From contig NZ_JACIJF010000005.1 in the NCBI RefSeq assembly GCF_014199255.1, forward strand, positions 186,001 through 250,000: DNA of 64,000 nt, in the 5' to 3' direction. A model generated the notes under the pieces. That model saw nothing but the letters and a program-made list of their open reading frames with translations, was not told the origin of the DNA and made no database searches. Below are positions 34,840 through 44,900 of the stretch, in pieces (the stretch's first letter is position 1; every line of letters begins with the position of its first letter). Source of the stretch: Sphingomonas xinjiangensis. Its GTDB lineage: Bacteria > Pseudomonadota > Alphaproteobacteria > Sphingomonadales > Sphingomonadaceae. A program made the translations under genes and the position numbers.

Positions 34840-36411
34840 TCAGCTGATCTGTTCCCTGAGTGCGGGCGAAGCGGCCCTGAGCGCGTCGAGATAGGTGCGG
34901 TTGGATGGAAGGCTTGCCGCTAACGTCCGGCCGCGCTGTTCTACGGCGCGGAGCGCCGCGTCGGCATCGGGCGCTTCGACCCGAAGCGGTCCTTGTGCCG
35001 GCGTGGCAAAGCCCATCCCGTAGAGCACATATTGATAGCTTGCCGCCGGGAATATCTCATCAGCCTGCAGAAGGTCGGTTCGCGAGGGCGGCTGGTCGCG
35101 CCATATCCGCAACAGCTCACAAAGGCGCGTCGGCACGGTGCCGGCGTCGCGATGGTCGCGCCAATATGGTTCGTCGCGTTGGCTCAACACGTAATGCAGC
35201 TTGAGGAACTCGACGATACGGTCCCAGCGATAGCGGAACAGCGTGTTGAACCGAGCAGCATGCAGGTCCATTGCGGCCCGCGTGCGCGGAAAGCCATCGA
35301 GCAGCGCGCCCACGGAGAGCTCCACCAGTACGATCGCCGACGCTTCCAGCGGTTCCAAAAAGCCTGCCGAAAGCCCCACCGCCACGCAGTTCCGCTCCCA
35401 GAAGCGTTCGCGGTGCCCGGAACGGAACGTAAGCCGACGGAACGGCAAATCGCCGGCACCTGCAAGCTGCGTGTCTTTGAGGTAGCCGGTCAGCGTCGCG
35501 GCAGCGGCGTCGTCGGTAAGGTGCCGCGACGAATATACGCAGCCGATTCCGCGCCGCGTCGGCAAGCCGATGTCCCAAATCCACCCCGCCGCATGCGCTG
35601 TAGCGTTGGTCTGCGCCGCGACGGGACTGTGGGGGGCAACCGGCAACTGTGCCGCGAGCGCGCGATCATTGAACAGCACGTCGCTCCGGTCGATAAAGGG
35701 CACGCCCAGCGCATCGCCGACCAGCAGCGCAGCATGCCCGGTGCAATCGATGAAGAGGTCGCCTGCGACAGGGCCAGACGCCGCGGTCCGCACCGCAAGG
35801 ATGTCGCCACCCTCTGCCCGATCCACCGCGACCACATGGTCGCGAATGTGCCGCACACCCAATTTGCCCGTCGCATGCCCTGAAAGGAACGCTGCGAACT
35901 TCGCAGCGTCTAGGTGATAGGCGTAGTTCAGCGCCCCGGCATAATCGGGCATGGCGCGTTGCCGGGGAGCAAGGGCCAGCCCGCAGACCCGCGCCTGCGC
36001 GCTCACCGCCGAAGCGAAGTTCAAGTTACGACCCTGGGCCTGCCAGCCGCGCACCAAGTCGAGCGCAGGTACGGACGGCGGCGGGGTGAAGGGGTGCAGA
36101 TAGGAATCGCCGGCAGCACCGGTGCGCCACCCGTCGAAGCGCGAACCCTGCTTGAACGACGCGTCGCACGCCAACAGGAATTCGGCTTCGCTCACGCCGA
36201 TGGATTGCAGCGTGGCCCGCATTGTCGGCCACGTCCCCTCGCCTACGCCGATCGCGGGGATATCGGGCGATTCGACCAGCGTGACGATCAGGGGAACCGC
36301 GGCGGCCGGGTCAGCCCGTGCTGCGATCAGCGATGCCGCAAGCCAGCCGGCCGTGCCCCCGCCGATCACGACAACCCTGGAGACTAGCCCGTCCATTCCC
36401 GATCCCGCCAA
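34840..36411 (-). CDS. Divergent halogenase-family protein C (cassette 2)
   Basis: A 523-residue relative of the Trp halogenases (518 if translation begins at the second Met). It keeps the FAD motif GGGTAGW, the catalytic Lys (DASFKQG, residue 87) and the acid in [10 protein letters not shown]. Two positions differ from the two other copies: GVGESTIP is GVGEGTWP, and WxWxIP reads WIWDIG, with the Pro displaced. It may therefore act on a different substrate or on the partner enzyme, or work as a plain monooxygenase. It is the first gene after the hairpin behind receptor 3 and has no equivalent in cassette 1. Confidence 0.85.
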   Translation of the reverse strand: MAGSGMDGLVSRVVVIGGGTAGWLAASLIAARADPAAAVPLIVTLVESPDIPAIGVGEGTWPTMRATLQSIGVSEAEFLLACDASFKQGSRFDGWRTGAAGDSYLHPFTPPPSVPALDLVRGWQAQGRNLNFASAVSAQARVCGLALAPRQRAMPDYAGALNYAYHLDAAKFAAFLSGHATGKLGVRHIRDHVVAVDRAEGGDILAVRTAASGPVAGDLFIDCTGHAALLVGDALGVPFIDRSDVLFNDRALAAQLPVAPHSPVAAQTNATAHAAGWIWDIGLPTRRGIGCVYSSRHLTDDAAAATLTGYLKDTQLAGAGDLPFRRLTFRSGHRERFWERNCVAVGLSAGFLEPLEASAIVLVELSVGALLDGFPRTRAAMDLHAARFNTLFRYRWDRIVEFLKLHYVLSQRDEPYWRDHRDAGTVPTRLCELLRIWRDQPPSRTDLLQADEIFPAASYQYVLYGMGFATPAQGPLRVEAPDADAALRAVEQRGRTLAASLPSNRTYLDALRAASPALREQIS

Positions 36412-36438
36412 TGCACGAAGATTGCCTCGTGGCAGCGG

Positions 36439-36465
36439 AAAAAGCCACCCTCATGCGAAGGTGGC
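36439..36465 (-). terminator. Intrinsic (probably partial) terminator between receptor 3 and its cassette
   Basis: On the minus strand GCCACC and GGTGGC (arms at 36460-36465 and 36444-36449) form a stem with a 10-base loop, followed directly by TTTTT. It lies 38 bases after the receptor stop and 28 before the halogenase C start. With no other promoter visible downstream, it probably attenuates rather than ends transcription. Confidence 0.7.
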
Positions 36466-36502
36466 CTCTCCCGCTTTATGCTTCACCTGAGAGGTGCGCG
36501 AT

Positions 36503-39500
36503 TCAGAAGGTGAACCGCACGCCGCCCGAGTAGCGCGCATAGCCGGGCTGGGAAAAAGTAACGAAATTCTCCGAGCGGCGATGCCCGCGCCGGCTCTCCC
36601 CGGTCAGGTTGATCGCTTCCACGAATGCCGTCAGGCCGTGCACGAATTCGTAGCTCGCGCTCGCGTCGAACTGGCCATAGGCCTCGACATAGGTGGGATC
36701 GAACGAACCGCCGGCGTAGAAGCCGTCGCGCCAATTATACGCAACGCGCGCCTGCAACCCGTTCTTGTCGTAATACAGCACCGCGTTGGCGCTGTCGCTG
36801 AGACCGGTCAGCGCGAACTGCCCGACATAGGGGCTTTCCCTATTGTCGTACGTCGCGTCACCGCGAACGATCGTATAGTTCAGGATGGTACCGAAACCAG
36901 TGTTCCAGAGCTGGTGCTGCACCGCGAATTCCCAGCCATGGATGTTGGCGCTCTGATCGCTGTTGAACGGCTGGGTGATCTGGAAATTGTATAGCGGATC
37001 CTCGGGCAGACCGAAGATATCTCCAGTCAGAAGCCCATCGGCGCTCGTGCCGGTCACCAGCGAGGACGCAGGGAAGTTGCGCAGGATGTAATCCCGAACG
37101 CGCACCCCGTCTGTGGTGCCCAGCGCCGCCACCGCCGCCTGGTAGCGCGGACCCGCACCCGGGTTGCGCAGGTCGAATGCAGGCGTGTTGATCAGCGTAT
37201 TGCCGATGAAGTTCGACACGTCCTTGTTGAAATAGCCGACCGAGATGTAGCTCTCGCGTCCGTAATACCACTCCGCCGAGAAATCGATGTTCTTGGACTT
37301 GTACGGGATCAGGCCTGGATTGCCTTGACTGCCCGTGCCGCCACCGATGCGGGGGTTGGTATCGATCGAACGTCCGCCCTGCAAACTGCCATAATCAGCA
37401 CGCGTGATGGTGTGGCTGTACGATGCGCGTAGTTTCACATCGTCGATCGCTTCGATGTCGAAGTCGATTGCAGGGAGCCAGTTCTGGTAGCTTCCCTTGA
37501 AGCGGGTGAAGTCCGCGCCTGCAAAGTTGATGGCGAACTCGTTTGCGCCGGTCCAGCGCGTGCCTGTCGGGATCGGCACCAAAGCAGTGGAGTCGATCAC
37601 CGTCTGATCGTATCGCACGCCTGCGATCAGGTGCGCGCGCCGGCCCGCCAGTTCGAACTTGGTGTTGAACTGGATGTAGGGCGAGATCGTCTTCTCGGTG
37701 AGCCGGCGATCGGTGGTGTAGGACGCCAGGCAGGTGCCAGGCGCGGCCTCGCCTGCGCCGGGGTTGCTGCAAACCTGGTATTGGCTTTCCAGCAGGTCGG
37801 CCATGCGTTCGAAATCGAAGGTGTAGAACGACGGGATCATCCCCGCAGTCCCGCTCCCCTGCACACCCTTGAACTTGTCGGGGATGGAGACGAGCTCGAA
37901 CAGATCGTCTGGAACCGAAGATGCCGGCCCTACGCCACTCCAGGTTTCGTTTTGGATGAAGCCGTAGGCCGAACGGACCTTGTTCTCCACGAAGGAGAAG
38001 CCCGCATCGATGCTGTCCAGGAAGTCGCCCTCATGGTCGTAGTGTCCCTTGAGTTGGACCTGGTTGATCTCGTCTTTGAAGTAAGCGTTGCGAAACGAGT
38101 TGCCGGTCGGCGTAATCAGTCCCGCGTTCAGCGGATCGATGCCCGGCGACATGGTGTAGGACAGGACCGGCAGGTCGTTCTCGAAATTGATCGACTGGCT
38201 GGCGACGCCGAATATGGCGGTACCGATGGAAGTGCTCGACCCGTATTTGTTGGTCGGCTTGGACTCGGCCGTGGAATGATGTGCGTCGAGCGAGACCGTC
38301 ACGCCCCCCGGCGCCTCCCAGGTCAGATTGCCACCCAGCGACTTGTTCTCGGTCTGATTGGCCGAAAGCGCGCCACTGTACGACAGGTCCTTGCCCGTCG
38401 ACGTGGTGGGATTGATCAGCGCCCCAGGCGTAAAGTTTTCGGAGAAGAAGGTCGGCCCGGCATTTGGTCCATCGGTCCACGCGCTCGAAGTGTCGCCGAA
38501 GTTGAACCAGATGCCGACGCTGCTGTCACGCACTTCCACCTTGTTGCGCGAATAGGTGAAGTCCACCGTTGCGGTCAGATTGTCGCTGGGCCGCGCCTGC
38601 AAGACCAACTGCCCGTTGATGCGCTCACGATTGATGTCGAGGAGATCGTATGCCGCGCTCTGTGGAATTTCATACACGTCGCTGCCGGTGGGACGGTTCG
38701 TGACGTTCGTGCCTGCAGGGGAAAGCTCACCCCACGTATTGTTGGCAGCCGCGTTGGCCGCAGGATCACCCAGGAAGCCGTCGCGAAAGCCAACACTGGC
38801 CGAGTTCACGCTCGCCTCGCGCTTCTGATACGAGCCCGAGAGCAGGATGCCGAAGCGATCGTCGGCAAAGGTCGACGAAAAGATGCCCGACACTTCCGGC
38901 GTGATCGGATCGCCTTGGTTCCTGGACGAATCATAGACGGCCTTGGCCGCGATGCTGCCGCGCATGCCCGGCTTGTCGAGCGGCCGCGGGGTGCGGATAT
39001 TGATCGAGGAGCCGATGCCCCCTGACGGAATTGCGGCGCGACCGGTCTTGTAGACCTCGACTGCGGCAATGCCTTCAGAAGCTAGATTGGCGAAGTCAAA
39101 CGACCGGGAGGCGGGCGCGCTGGCGCCGTCACCCAGCGTCGCTGTGGGCATCTGGCGGCCGTTCAGAGTAACCAGATTATATTCCGGGCCGAAGCCGCGC
39201 ACGGTCACCGTCGAACCTTCGCCGTTCGACCGGTCGATCGAGACGCCGCTGATACGCTGCAGCGACTCAGCAAGGTTGGTGTCGGGGAACTTGCCGATAT
39301 CTTCAGCGGAGATCGCGTCCACAACGCCCTGACCTTCACGCTTGATGTCGACGGCTTCGCGCAACGAAGCGCGGATGCCAGTCACAATGATGTCGTCACC
39401 CTGCGGCTCTTCAGCCACCGATTGATCCTGAATGTCAGACGGGCCGGGCTGGCCGACGGTCGACGCAGCATCCTGCGCGGCGGCGAAACCGGGCATTCCC

Positions 39501-39565
39501 AGAACCGCGAGCGTGGAGACGCCGATGAACAACTGTGAAACGATGCGAGCCTTTGAGCGGCGCAT
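36503..39565 (-). CDS. TonB-dependent receptor 3 (Xanthomonas/Caulobacter type)
   Basis: A 1020-residue receptor with signal peptide (residues 1-31, ending FAAAQ), TonB box DDIIVTGIRASLREAV, and a plug almost the same as in receptor 1 (GKFPDTNLAESLQRISGVSI, then VTVRGFGPEYNLVTLNGRQ). The C-terminus is GGVRFTF. GGGGAGGAAG precedes the ATG. It heads a minus-strand unit with two halogenases, SapC, cupin and LacI. The promoter region holds two LacI-type palindromes different from the TAGCG boxes, so its ligand is probably another sugar than for receptor 1. A divergent MFS transporter starts 410 bases away. Confidence 0.94.
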   Translation of the reverse strand: MRRSKARIVSQLFIGVSTLAVLGMPGFAAAQDAASTVGQPGPSDIQDQSVAEEPQGDDIIVTGIRASLREAVDIKREGQGVVDAISAEDIGKFPDTNLAESLQRISGVSIDRSNGEGSTVTVRGFGPEYNLVTLNGRQMPTATLGDGASAPASRSFDFANLASEGIAAVEVYKTGRAAIPSGGIGSSINIRTPRPLDKPGMRGSIAAKAVYDSSRNQGDPITPEVSGIFSSTFADDRFGILLSGSYQKREASVNSASVGFRDGFLGDPAANAAANNTWGELSPAGTNVTNRPTGSDVYEIPQSAAYDLLDINRERINGQLVLQARPSDNLTATVDFTYSRNKVEVRDSSVGIWFNFGDTSSAWTDGPNAGPTFFSENFTPGALINPTTSTGKDLSYSGALSANQTENKSLGGNLTWEAPGGVTVSLDAHHSTAESKPTNKYGSSTSIGTAIFGVASQSINFENDLPVLSYTMSPGIDPLNAGLITPTGNSFRNAYFKDEINQVQLKGHYDHEGDFLDSIDAGFSFVENKVRSAYGFIQNETWSGVGPASSVPDDLFELVSIPDKFKGVQGSGTAGMIPSFYTFDFERMADLLESQYQVCSNPGAGEAAPGTCLASYTTDRRLTEKTISPYIQFNTKFELAGRRAHLIAGVRYDQTVIDSTALVPIPTGTRWTGANEFAINFAGADFTRFKGSYQNWLPAIDFDIEAIDDVKLRASYSHTITRADYGSLQGGRSIDTNPRIGGGTGSQGNPGLIPYKSKNIDFSAEWYYGRESYISVGYFNKDVSNFIGNTLINTPAFDLRNPGAGPRYQAAVAALGTTDGVRVRDYILRNFPASSLVTGTSADGLLTGDIFGLPEDPLYNFQITQPFNSDQSANIHGWEFAVQHQLWNTGFGTILNYTIVRGDATYDNRESPYVGQFALTGLSDSANAVLYYDKNGLQARVAYNWRDGFYAGGSFDPTYVEAYGQFDASASYEFVHGLTAFVEAINLTGESRRGHRRSENFVTFSQPGYARYSGGVRFTF

Positions 39566-39627
39566 GATCTTCCTCCCCTATATCTGTCGGCATCTTGAAC
39601 ATCGTCTTTGAGACAAAGTCGTGCCGT

Positions 39628-39641
39628 TGAGAACGTTCACA
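39628..39641. promoter_or_regulatory. LacI-type operator O1 for receptor 3
   Basis: TGAGAACGTTCACA is a palindrome centred on CG with one mismatched pair, typical of LacI-family operators. On the minus strand it overlaps the presumed -10 region behind a TTGACA (39667 down to 39662). The likely binder is the LacI protein encoded at the end of the same unit. Confidence 0.6.
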
Positions 39642-39675
39642 TGCCTCCCATGGTCGCAGGCTGTCAAGGCTCCGT

Positions 39676-39687
39676 GTCAACGTTGAC
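39676..39687. promoter_or_regulatory. LacI-type operator O2 for receptor 3
   Basis: GTCAACGTTGAC is a perfect 12-base palindrome with the same AACGTT core as O1, 47 bases centre to centre away and just upstream of the TTGACA. The pair brackets the promoter, so cooperative or looped repression is possible. Confidence 0.6.
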
Positions 39688-39975
39688 GGTGACCCATTCA
39701 GTTCGCGTGACATCGGTAAGCCTGCCGCGCGCCGCGGCATCCGCCCGGCTACTGCCGATAAGGCATTCAGCAGCAAGGAACAGGCTCCGCATTTCCCCAG
39801 CGCCGTCTCTCAACAACCTGCGGATTCGTCTGAGCTTTCAGCTTGTCGCGCCCGCATATCGCGATGGGAGCACCGCCGTCGCGCGAGAACGGTGAAGCTT
39901 TGAGCCGAGACAATCGCGCAGGTGGATGACAGCCGTTGCTCCGCAAGGTGCGGGCGGGCAAGGGTTTGGTCGCCT

Positions 39976-41181
39976 ATGCAACCCTCTCCGCTCCTCAAGG
40001 CTCGGCCAACTACGCTGCTGCTATTCGCGGCACTTGCATATGCAGGAGGCACGATCGCCTATCTACCCCTCCTGACGCTGTTGCTACCCATCAAGGTGGC
40101 TGCCATGGCAGGCGCGGAACGGATCGGCGTGCTCACCGCTACCGCGATCTGGGGGGCGATCGCGGCAAGCTTGTCCAATATCGTTTTCGGGTGGCTGAGC
40201 GACCGATCGGTGGCACGCCGCCGGGGCCGGCGCAGCTGGATGCTGCTGGGGGCCATGGGGCTCGTGCTTGCTTACGGGCTGATTCTCGAAGCTGGCTCGG
40301 CAGGCGATCTCATCGTGGCGATCATGCTGTTCCAATGTGCAGTGAACGCGATCCTCGCCCCCCTCCTCGCGATCTTCGCCGAAGAAATACCCGACGCCCA
40401 AAAAGGCCTGATGGCAGGCCTCATGGCCTGGGCCAGTCCGGCTGCCTCGGCGCTCGCCGCGCTCGTCGTTACGACCCCGCTCACTGAGGCAGAACGCTTA
40501 GGCGTAGTGGCGGCAGTGGCGATCGCCTGCCTTACACCATTTGCGCTGATCCGCTCGCCGCTCCGCGAGCTCAAGACTCCATCTCTTCCGAGTGAGCAGG
40601 TGTCGCGCTATGATCTTATGATAACCTGGTCAGCACGCCTGCTTGTCCAGGTCGCCGGCAATGTATTGGCGCTGTATCTCGTTTATTATTTCGAAAGTAT
40701 CGCCCCTAACATCACGCCTGCTGTGCTGGCGGCGCAAGTCAGCCAGGCCCTAGCGCTCGCATATATCGCTTCACTCCCAATCGCACTGTTGATTGGTATC
40801 CTCTCCGACCGTCTCGGCCAAAGAAAGCCCTTCCTGCTTGGCGCCTCGATATTGATGACGGCAGGTCTGCTTGTAATGGCAATCGCAAGCGACCCACTCA
40901 TAGGAACAATCGGCTTTGGCATCAACGTCATCGGCATGCAGGTCTTCGTGAACCTTCATGCCGCGGTCGCAATGCAAGTGCTGCCCGACCGTGCGCGTTG
41001 TGGCCGTGACCTCGGCCTGCTCAACTTAGCGAACACCCTGCCAGCAGTAGTGGGCCCGGCACTGACTTGGTTGCTGGCAACGCCTCAAAATTTCACGCTG
41101 TTGATGGTGACACTCGCGCTGCTGGCACTCCTCGGAGGAATGCTAATGATCTTCGTGCGCAGCCAATCCTGCAGCCGCTGA
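39976..41181 (+). CDS. MFS transporter, sugar-type
   Basis: A 401-residue protein from the ATG at 39976; a longer frame would add 18 residues rich in Arg and Cys that do not resemble an MFS start. It has about twelve hydrophobic helices and the loop motif GWLSDRSVARRRGRRSWML between helices 2 and 3, with the equivalent GILSDRLGQRKPFLLG in the second half. Such carriers import sugars or export small molecules. The position, divergent from receptor 3 across LacI operators, suggests that it moves the receptor's ligand over the inner membrane (inference). Confidence 0.82.
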   Translation: MQPSPLLKARPTTLLLFAALAYAGGTIAYLPLLTLLLPIKVAAMAGAERIGVLTATAIWGAIAASLSNIVFGWLSDRSVARRRGRRSWMLLGAMGLVLAYGLILEAGSAGDLIVAIMLFQCAVNAILAPLLAIFAEEIPDAQKGLMAGLMAWASPAASALAALVVTTPLTEAERLGVVAAVAIACLTPFALIRSPLRELKTPSLPSEQVSRYDLMITWSARLLVQVAGNVLALYLVYYFESIAPNITPAVLAAQVSQALALAYIASLPIALLIGILSDRLGQRKPFLLGASILMTAGLLVMAIASDPLIGTIGFGINVIGMQVFVNLHAAVAMQVLPDRARCGRDLGLLNLANTLPAVVGPALTWLLATPQNFTLLMVTLALLALLGGMLMIFVRSQSCSR

Positions 41182-41383
41182 TTTGATACGTCGCAATGCA
41201 GAGTCATCGGCTGTGAGGATCGCGCAACGTGGCACATGAGTTAAAAGCAGGTTCTGGAGCAAACAATAGCCGCTCCGCGCGGCGGCAGATCGAAGCATCG
41301 CCTCGCGTAGCAGTCCCGCGCTCCAAGGTGGACAGGATAACTTCCACCTCGGCGTCTGCGACTTGGACGAATATTACCGCCGT

Positions 41384-41752
41384 TCAGAGACAACGAGGAT
41401 CCCGAACCGGCGCATCGCTGCCGCGGGTCAGCCAGCGCCCATCGGGCGCGCGGTACTTTTCCCCGGCAGCACTCCGCGCGATCAGGTTGCACCCGGTCAC
41501 GAATGCCATCTGCTCCACGGTAGAGCCCGACGCCGCCTGATCGGTATACTGCTTCTTGCGCTGGATGTTGATGTTGTTCACCAGCGCGCGAAGCTCCGAC
41601 GTGGCGGGGCCAACGATGCCCAGATACCCGTCCGGCTGCTCGCCAACCAGGCCCTGCTGGCGCGCCGCCTGATAGGCCGGATCTCGCTGTGCGGAAGCCG
41701 AGGCCGGGATCAATGCTGCTGCGACGGCGGCGGAAAACAATAAAGTGCGCAT
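41384..41752 (-). CDS. ydbL: YdbL family (DUF1318) periplasmic protein
   Basis: A 122-residue protein starting at 41752, where the ATG overlaps the stop of the ynbE-like gene (ATGA). A signal peptide (MRTLLFSAAVAAALIPASASA) is followed by the DUF1318 core with a Y-x-A-A-R-x-x-G-L-V-G-E..DGYLG segment and NNINIQRKKQY. In E. coli YdbL is the periplasmic chaperone-like member of the YdbH-YnbE-YdbL set. It is the last gene of this operon. Confidence 0.88.
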   Translation of the reverse strand: MRTLLFSAAVAAALIPASASAQRDPAYQAARQQGLVGEQPDGYLGIVGPATSELRALVNNINIQRKKQYTDQAASGSTVEQMAFVTGCNLIARSAAGEKYRAPDGRWLTRGSDAPVRDPRCL

Positions 41753-41967
41753 CAAAATATCCCTGGGTTTTCCTGGATCAGCGTCTTCGCCTTGTTGTCG
41801 AGGCGATACACCACTTCCTGCGTGATCGAGATGTTCAAATTGATGACTATCGGCTTGTCCGGCGCAGACACGTTGATGCAACCACTCGTGGCGAACACAC
41901 CACCACATGCTGCCATCAACGCCACCACGCGGGGCGATACCGGGCCTACTGAACAACTCAACTTCAT
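41752..41967 (-). CDS. ynbE: YnbE-like small outer-membrane lipoprotein
   Basis: A 71-residue lipoprotein: a signal with a lipobox ending SGC (Cys30) then VSAPDKPIVINLNISITQEVV, the beta-strand-rich YnbE signature. In E. coli YnbE sits in the outer membrane and joins YdbH to form a bridge across the periplasm. Both ends overlap neighbours by 4 bases or less, so ydbH, ynbE and ydbL are co-translated. Confidence 0.88.
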   Translation of the reverse strand: MKLSCSVGPVSPRVVALMAACGGVFATSGCINVSAPDKPIVINLNISITQEVVYRLDNKAKTLIQENPGIF

Positions 41968-44900
41968 TTCCGCTCCTTTTGTCGCATCGATTGGCTGTCG
42001 GGTGCCTGAACGGGCGGCTGCGCCGCTCCGTCCGCCGCCGCGCGCGACTGCTCATCCAGCAGCGCCGGCAGGTTGCGTTCGATCAGCCGGCTCGGATCAT
42101 ACCAGGACTGGACCGAGCTCAGCAGCTGCTGGAAGGGTGCACTGATCCGAATGTTGAAGATGAACGGCAGCCGGGCGAGCCGCCGGATCACGAAGTTGGA
42201 CTTGGTACCCTTGCCCTGGCTGACGCCAGCGAAGCGGATGTCGGTCACCATGTCGCCGGCAAGCGGACCGTTCATGCCGATCGATAGACTTCGGTAGTTG
42301 AGCGACCGTAGCGCCTGAAACGCCATGTTCCCCCAGAAGCCCAGGTCGTGGCGCGACACTTCGCCAGCATACGCGATGGATCCGCCGGCGCGCGCCTCCA
42401 GCTTGCCGCCTTCGATCCGGCCGCCTTGCGCGTCGAACACCATCGGCAGCGTGCCGTCGAACGTCCCGGTGGCGCTGATGTTGTCGAATTCCATCTCTTT
42501 CAGGAACAGCGCCGCGTCCGCGCCGATCACTCGGAAGGTCAACCTCCGTTCGACGCTCTCCGAAAAGTCGAGCAAAGTGGGCTTCAGCACCAGCTCCCCG
42601 CCGGCAAAGGGCCAGCGTCCGCCCTCCACCTGCACGCGCTGGCTATCCAGTATCTGGAACCGCAGGATGCCGTCGGTCACCGGGACGCCGGGGTTGATCT
42701 CGGCCACCGTTGCCATTTGGCCAGCGGCGGTCCGCATCCCTAGCAGATCGGTGAAGTTTAGCGTGGTGGCAAGTCCGCGTAGGGGGCCGAACACAGCGGC
42801 GAGGTCGATGCCGTCTGTGCCGAAGGTGCCGCTGCTGGTCACGCCATCCCGGCTCCATGCGATCCTGCCTTGGCCCGACACCGCTCCGTTGACCTCGGCG
42901 ATCACGCCAAAGGTGAGCGGCGTCAGATCCCCTGGCTGCAGCCCCCGCTCGGCAAAGCGAAGCTGGTCCACGCGGATCTCGGCCGATCCGGTGCCGCTGT
43001 TCAGTGCATGCCCGATCCGCACATCGGCGACCTTCACGCCGCCTTGCAGCGTGTTCAAGGTCGCGCTTGCCCGGACTTCCCCCCCACTTACCCGGACCTG
43101 CGCGTTCTGAGTGGCCAGCGGATGGAAGCGGGCCGAGGTGGCCGTGTCGCGGACTTCGAGCCCTCCGGCAAGCGCCAGCGCCCCACCTTTCAGCTGCCAA
43201 TCTCCTGACCCTGCCGATACCAGCAGCGGGACCGCCCCGATCTGCCCGGAAAGTCCGGAAAACATCCCGTGCGGCGTCCCGCCGAACACTCCCGATAATG
43301 CCGCGACATTCATTCGGGTGTCGCCACCCGGGCCCAGCCGCAATGCTGCGCCGGCAACCGCAAGGCGCTGCCGCCTCAGGTCGAACCGCGCCTGCTGCGC
43401 TTCGAACCGAAGCGCGCTTGCACCAAGCATTCCGGCCAGACGCGGCTGTTGTAGCCGCACTCCGCCGCTCATTCGGCCTTGCTCCAGGCGCACCATCGCT
43501 CCGCCTTCCGGGCAGGCCGCCAGCCTGTGTGGGCCAAGTACCAGACCGCCGACGGCTAGGCGGTCAAATGCAGCGTCAAAGCAGCGTGTGTTGACGCTCA
43601 GCGACCCCGGCGCCCAGACGGCGCTGAGCGGAAGCCGTAGCTGCTCGACTCGGCCCTGCGATGTGCCACCGGTGAAGTCCGCCAGCGCACTCACCGCGCC
43701 GCTGCCACTGCCAAGCTGGAACGTCAGATCGGCTAGTGAAAGCCGGGCTCCGCCTGCGGCATAGGGCGCGATCGCGCCCGAGCCACGGATCTGATCCCTT
43801 TCCTGAAAGAAGCGCAGCGTCGCCTGCGGAAGCCCGCCGCCCCGAGTCGCAAGCGTACCCGCCGCCCGCACGGTAGAAGCTGGTCCATCCAGTCCTATCC
43901 GCGCCTTCCCGTTGAAGTCGGCCTGCCCCCCGCTCGCGGCCCGCACCCGCGCGGAGGACAGCGTCAGCGCCCCGGCACCCTGTCGGTACGCCATCGACAG
44001 GTCGCCGCTGGCATCGAAATTACGCATCGCTGCCGCTGCGGACCGCGCCAGCGCGGCCACGATCGGTTGAAGTGGTCCGGCGCTCACGCGCCTGTCCAGG
44101 CGCTCCACGTCGCGCCTCAACGACGGCATCAGCGATACCGAACCGAGTTGCGCCTGCCCAGTGAATGAAACACCCGATCCGCCGACCCGATATGCTCCCG
44201 CGACCGCAGCGATGCTTCCGCGATTGCCGCGCACATCGAAGCCGCCGGACCGCAGCGCGATGCGCCCCTGAGTCGCGTTCGCGCCACCCTCGAAGCTGGC
44301 CCCGCCATCCAGCGCCGCGATGCGCAACTCGGGTTGGAGAATGGCCTGCGCCTGCACGTCGACGGTTCCGCGCCAGCGGTCCAGCGCCTCGCTCAATTGC
44401 GCCTGCACCTCGATTCTTGCAGCACGAACCCCAGTCAGGCCGCACTGCGCATTCGCAATTGCCACGGGACCTGTCAGACCGAATTGCGACATTCGGACCT
44501 GCACCGCAAGCCGTCCTTCGGCTCGCAGCATCACGCACCCCGCCATAGCCAGTCGCGGCGCATTCGCCTGGACGACGCCCTTGAACCCGTCGCTCAGCAT
44601 GCCCTTGCCGGCCACCGCTAGCCGCATGGTACCCGCCGGGGTCTGCAGCAACACCTGCGCATCCGCCACGTCGACGATCAGCGCGGGCAGTGAAAAGGGT
44701 TTGCCCGACGGCGGCGGCATCAGCCGATCGATGGCGCCCAGCGACACGCGCCCGCCGACCACCCGGCCCCGCAACCGCACCTGCCCCGCGCGAATCGCGA
44801 GCACTTCCGCTCGCCACGGCGCTAATGCGGTCCGCACCTCTATCCAGTCCGCGGTAAGGTCCGGGTTGGCCGAGTCCCCAATAACGACCTTCGTCAGGCG

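Larger units (their letters stand above)
39566..39975. other. Divergent promoter region, receptor 3 and MFS transporter
   Basis: No gene is supported in these 410 bases. The part near receptor 3 holds the two AACGTT operators and a TTGACA element; the part near the MFS gene shows no clear signal. The LacI repressor could control both directions. Confidence 0.5.

Noticed and set aside
36439-36465. Full termination after receptor 3
   Set aside because: Only 28 bases remain before the halogenase C start and no promoter is visible, so complete termination would leave five genes without transcription; attenuation fits better.
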